Source of the DNA: Desulfobulbaceae bacterium
GTDB lineage: Bacteria; Desulfobacterota; Desulfobulbia; Desulfobulbales; DAOVSZ01
DNA length: 7,525 nt
Assembly (NCBI GenBank): GCA_030627725.1
Contig: DAOVSZ010000131.1
Span: 1-7,525, forward strand
Reading direction: 5' to 3'
The translations under genes and the position numbers were made by a program. Positions 5,424-7,525 of this stretch are shown piece after piece (positions within the stretch are counted from its first letter, which is position 1; every line of letters begins with the position of its first letter). The notes under the pieces were generated by a model. It saw only the letters and a program-made list of their open reading frames with translations. It did not search any database and had not been told where the DNA came from.

Positions 5424-6368
5424 ATGTCAGCAGTTGTTGTGGAGCACGAACTGTACCGGTCATGTGAAATTCTTTTTGGTCTGGGTCCTGATGTCAATCG
5501 CAATTTCCTTGAGTATCTGCAGCCTTCAGGGATCAAGACCGCATACAGGAAAATGGCGAGGGAAACGCACCCTGACCTTGCTGCTGCCAAAGGAGAGGCG
5601 GAGGCCGCGAGACATGCCGTCCTGTTCAGGGCAGTTCATGAGGCATATAAAAACCTTTCCAGGTATATAGATGCGCGTGAAAAGGGGTACCATTTCAAGA
5701 GGACTCCGCCAAGGACCGCAAGTTCCGTTCATCGTCCTCGGAATACAACCGGGCAGAAGGCGTCTCATTGGAATACACGCTCGAACACGACATATCGACA
5801 GCATCAGGCCAGGAAAAACGGGTCCCGCCATGCAGGCGCCTACAAAAAGGGGCCTTCCGCATCACAGCGGACCGCAACGGGTCATGCCCGGCAGTCTTTC
5901 TATGCCAAGAGAAGCACGGTCGGGAAAAACTGGGCCGCCACGCAGAGGCTTTACAATGGACCGATGCCTTCCAGAAGGCTTCTTTTCGGTCATTTTCTGT
6001 ATTATTCCGGTGTTACTTCCTGGAGGACCATTATCCAGGCCATCGTGTGGCAGCGGACCCAACGGCCGCGTATAGGTGAGATCGGCAACAGGTTCGGCTG
6101 GCTGACCGACAAAGATATCATCCGTATCCTGCGTTACCGTACCTTCCCGAAAACATTCGGCGAGTCTGCCATTGATTTGGGGCTTCTTACGGAAATGCAG
6201 CTGAAAACCATTCTTTTCCGGCAGAAACAGCTTCAAAAAAAGTTCGGGCATTATTTCACCGAAGCGAATATACTTTCACCCAAACAGCTCAATACGCTCA
6301 TTATACGGTATCATGCCCACAATGCGGGCCAGGCCCGTTCTTTCAAGCCGGGATATAGATTCAGTTGA
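5424..6368 (+). CDS. J-domain protein with basic linker and four C-terminal MshEN-like repeats
   Basis: This is a 314-residue, probably cytoplasmic protein. Residues about 10-82 form a J domain with HPD at 49-51 (YRKMARETHPD), the motif that stimulates Hsp70/DnaK ATPase. The segment between helix I (CEILFG) and helix II (GIKTAYRK) is several residues longer than in DnaJ. There is no zinc-finger or substrate-binding C-terminus as in true DnaJ, so it is a specialised J protein. Residues about 86-180 form a low-complexity linker rich in R, K, H, S, T, N and Q. Residues about 187-297 carry four short repeats beginning LFGHFLYYSGVT, RIGEIGNRFGWLT, TFGESAIDLGLLT and KFGHYFTEANILS. Each resembles the half-motif of the GspE-N/MshEN domain. 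From memory this architecture is conserved in Geobacter-like genomes. The start ATG has AAGGG 7 nt upstream. The gene is probably translationally coupled to the following M48 peptidase. Confidence 0.85.
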   Translation: MSAVVVEHELYRSCEILFGLGPDVNRNFLEYLQPSGIKTAYRKMARETHPDLAAAKGEAEAARHAVLFRAVHEAYKNLSRYIDAREKGYHFKRTPPRTASSVHRPRNTTGQKASHWNTRSNTTYRQHQARKNGSRHAGAYKKGPSASQRTATGHARQSFYAKRSTVGKNWAATQRLYNGPMPSRRLLFGHFLYYSGVTSWRTIIQAIVWQRTQRPRIGEIGNRFGWLTDKDIIRILRYRTFPKTFGESAIDLGLLTEMQLKTILFRQKQLQKKFGHYFTEANILSPKQLNTLIIRYHAHNAGQARSFKPGYRFS

Positions 6369-7525
6369 TTTATAACAACCTTATTTATCTCCTTGTTGTT
6401 ATTCTTGTCTTTGCCACGAGCAGTATCCCGGACTCTCCGCAATTTTCCGCTTCAATCAGCTTTTTTCTTTTTATCGGCAAACTCTTTCTCTATTTCCTTT
6501 TTATTCGCAGTGTTTTTTCTTTGCGGCGCATCCGAAGCGCGCAGCAGTATTTCAGCGCTGAGCGGAAATCGTCCATCCTGGCGATTGCCCTCATAGGGGT
6601 CGATGTCTACTTCCTTGATTTTAAATATTATATTGCCGAATTGCCCTTTACCTCCCAGTTTCCTTCCCTTGTGGATTTTTCCGGCATAGCCCTTTTTTTT
6701 CTCTATCTGGCGATCATCTGGTTTGAGTCGACACGATGCTACAGGGCGATATTTCTGAAGGAGTATACCCGCCGTTCCTTTCTCACGCATAACATCAAAC
6801 TCAATTTGCCGATCATCCTTCCCTGGCTTCTGCTCTCCTTCTGTGCCGATCTCCTGCAGATGCAGACCTCTATCCCGATGCTGAAGGATTTTCTCTCCTC
6901 AACATGGGGGCAGCCCACTGTTCTGCTTACCTTTTTTCTGCTTCTTGCGATAGGATTTCCAGCCATCATCACCCGGCTCTGGAACTGCGTTCCTCTGCCT
7001 CCCGGCGAGACACGGAAGGAGATTGAAGACTTCTGTGAAAAGCAGAATCTCCGCTATAACGATATCATGCTCTGGCCCCTGTTTGAAGGTCAGGTGCTGA
7101 CAGCCGGCGTGATGGGACTTGTCAAGCGCTTCCGGTATCTTCTGGTTACTCCAGCGCTCCTTGCCACCATGACACCGGTAGAGGTCGAGGCGGTCATTGC
7201 CCATGAGATCGGCCATGTCAAGCGGTACCATCTCCCGCTGTACCTCTTGCTGTTTTTAGGCTTCGGAATGCTGGCCCAGTTCAGCGCCTATCCGTTTCTT
7301 TATCTTCTCTTAAACTCGGATATGTTCTATGAAGCAGCCAGATTAGCTGGAAAGGAGCCCGGCGAGGTGCTCTCCTTCGCAAGTACGGTCCCGATGATAC
7401 TTCTCATGGTGCTCTATTTTCGTTATATCTTCGGGTTTTATATGCGGAATTTTGAGCGTCAGGCTGATATTCATGCGCTTACCGTCATGAAGACCGCGGC
7501 TCCCCTGGTCCGGGTCCTGGAGAAG
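6365..7525 (+). CDS. Integral-membrane M48 (Ste24/HtpX-type) zinc metallopeptidase, 3'-truncated by window edge
   Basis: The frame stays open to the window end, giving 387 visible residues. It opens after a stop at 6356-6358, and the only standard start before much of the protein is TTG at 6365, which overlaps the TGA of the J-domain gene (6366-6368). The ribosome site there is weak, so coupling to the upstream gene is likely; ATT at 6368 is the alternative. Zinc ligands are His280 and His284 with catalytic Glu281 in HEIGH, and Glu364 in FERQADIHA, all as in family M48. The sequence before HEIGH (YLLVTPALLATMTPVEVEAVIA) is typical of the family. Hydrophobic segments lie near residues 6-20, 29-47, 70-85, 105-122, 146-164, 184-203, 290-306 and 345-360, so the enzyme is a polytopic inner-membrane protein. 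The family degrades or trims membrane proteins; the substrate here is unknown. Confidence 0.9.
   Translation, partial: MIYNNLIYLLVVILVFATSSIPDSPQFSASISFFLFIGKLFLYFLFIRSVFSLRRIRSAQQYFSAERKSSILAIALIGVDVYFLDFKYYIAELPFTSQFPSLVDFSGIALFFLYLAIIWFESTRCYRAIFLKEYTRRSFLTHNIKLNLPIILPWLLLSFCADLLQMQTSIPMLKDFLSSTWGQPTVLLTFFLLLAIGFPAIITRLWNCVPLPPGETRKEIEDFCEKQNLRYNDIMLWPLFEGQVLTAGVMGLVKRFRYLLVTPALLATMTPVEVEAVIAHEIGHVKRYHLPLYLLLFLGFGMLAQFSAYPFLYLLLNSDMFYEAARLAGKEPGEVLSFASTVPMILLMVLYFRYIFGFYMRNFERQADIHALTVMKTAAPLVRVLEK

Noticed and set aside
5671..6075. A 134-codon open frame inside the J-domain gene, plus long minus-strand frames (5526-5831, 5862-6251) at the same place
   Set aside because: They overlie the J domain's end, the linker and the repeats of a well-supported gene, lack ribosome sites and show no family features. 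The low-complexity basic linker, poor in T-starting codons, keeps other frames open.
6452..6790. 112-codon minus-strand frame (and 6899-7231 minus)
   Set aside because: Both are antisense to the M48 peptidase, whose zinc motifs and membrane segments fix the plus-strand frame.

Overview
The window reads as chromosomal DNA of a free-living Gram-negative bacterium. Codon use and protein character suggest Desulfobacterota (the former Deltaproteobacteria). This rests on the J-domain protein with C-terminal repeats, which resembles from memory proteins of Geobacter- and Desulfobulbus-type genomes, and on the MITE-rich intergenic space. It is an inference that no marker gene here confirms. There is no rRNA, tRNA, CRISPR array or intact transposase.

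Layout, left to right. Bases 1-723 (+) hold the 3' part of an unrecognised gene that runs in from outside the window. Its stop lies 4 bp from the stop of a convergent gene at 728-2113 (-), a winged-helix/Fic-domain fusion whose catalytic histidine position holds glutamine. Upstream of this Fic gene lies a good sigma70-like promoter (2188-2216). An 11-bp sequence, TTTTTACGACA, occurs there three times, one copy abutting the -10 box; this arrangement suggests autorepression through the N-terminal helix-turn-helix. Next come a small class I SAM methyltransferase of unknown substrate (2422-3006, -) and a complete glucose-6-phosphate isomerase gene, pgi (3114-4736, -).

Bases 4737-5423 separate pgi from the divergent right-hand operon. 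This stretch contains two related, oppositely oriented, non-coding elements of about 154 bp (4957-5110 and 5225-5377). Each carries a 108-109 bp imperfect hairpin at one end, and each is bounded by direct repeats that look like 9-bp target duplications. They are best described as MITE-like elements; no helper transposase is present. Weaker fragments of the same family may lie around them.

Bases 5424-6368 (+) encode a J-domain protein with a long basic linker and four short C-terminal repeats resembling the MshEN/GspE-N motif. The next gene (6365 to the window end) encodes an integral-membrane M48 zinc peptidase. It probably starts at a TTG that overlaps the J-protein stop, so the two are probably co-transcribed and translationally coupled. 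A co-chaperone paired with a membrane protease suggests a protein quality-control role at the inner membrane, but nothing in the window proves that.

The window is mostly ordinary accessory or housekeeping sequence. The least explained parts are the paired hairpin elements, the Fic-HTH operator arrangement and the J-domain/repeat/M48 pair.
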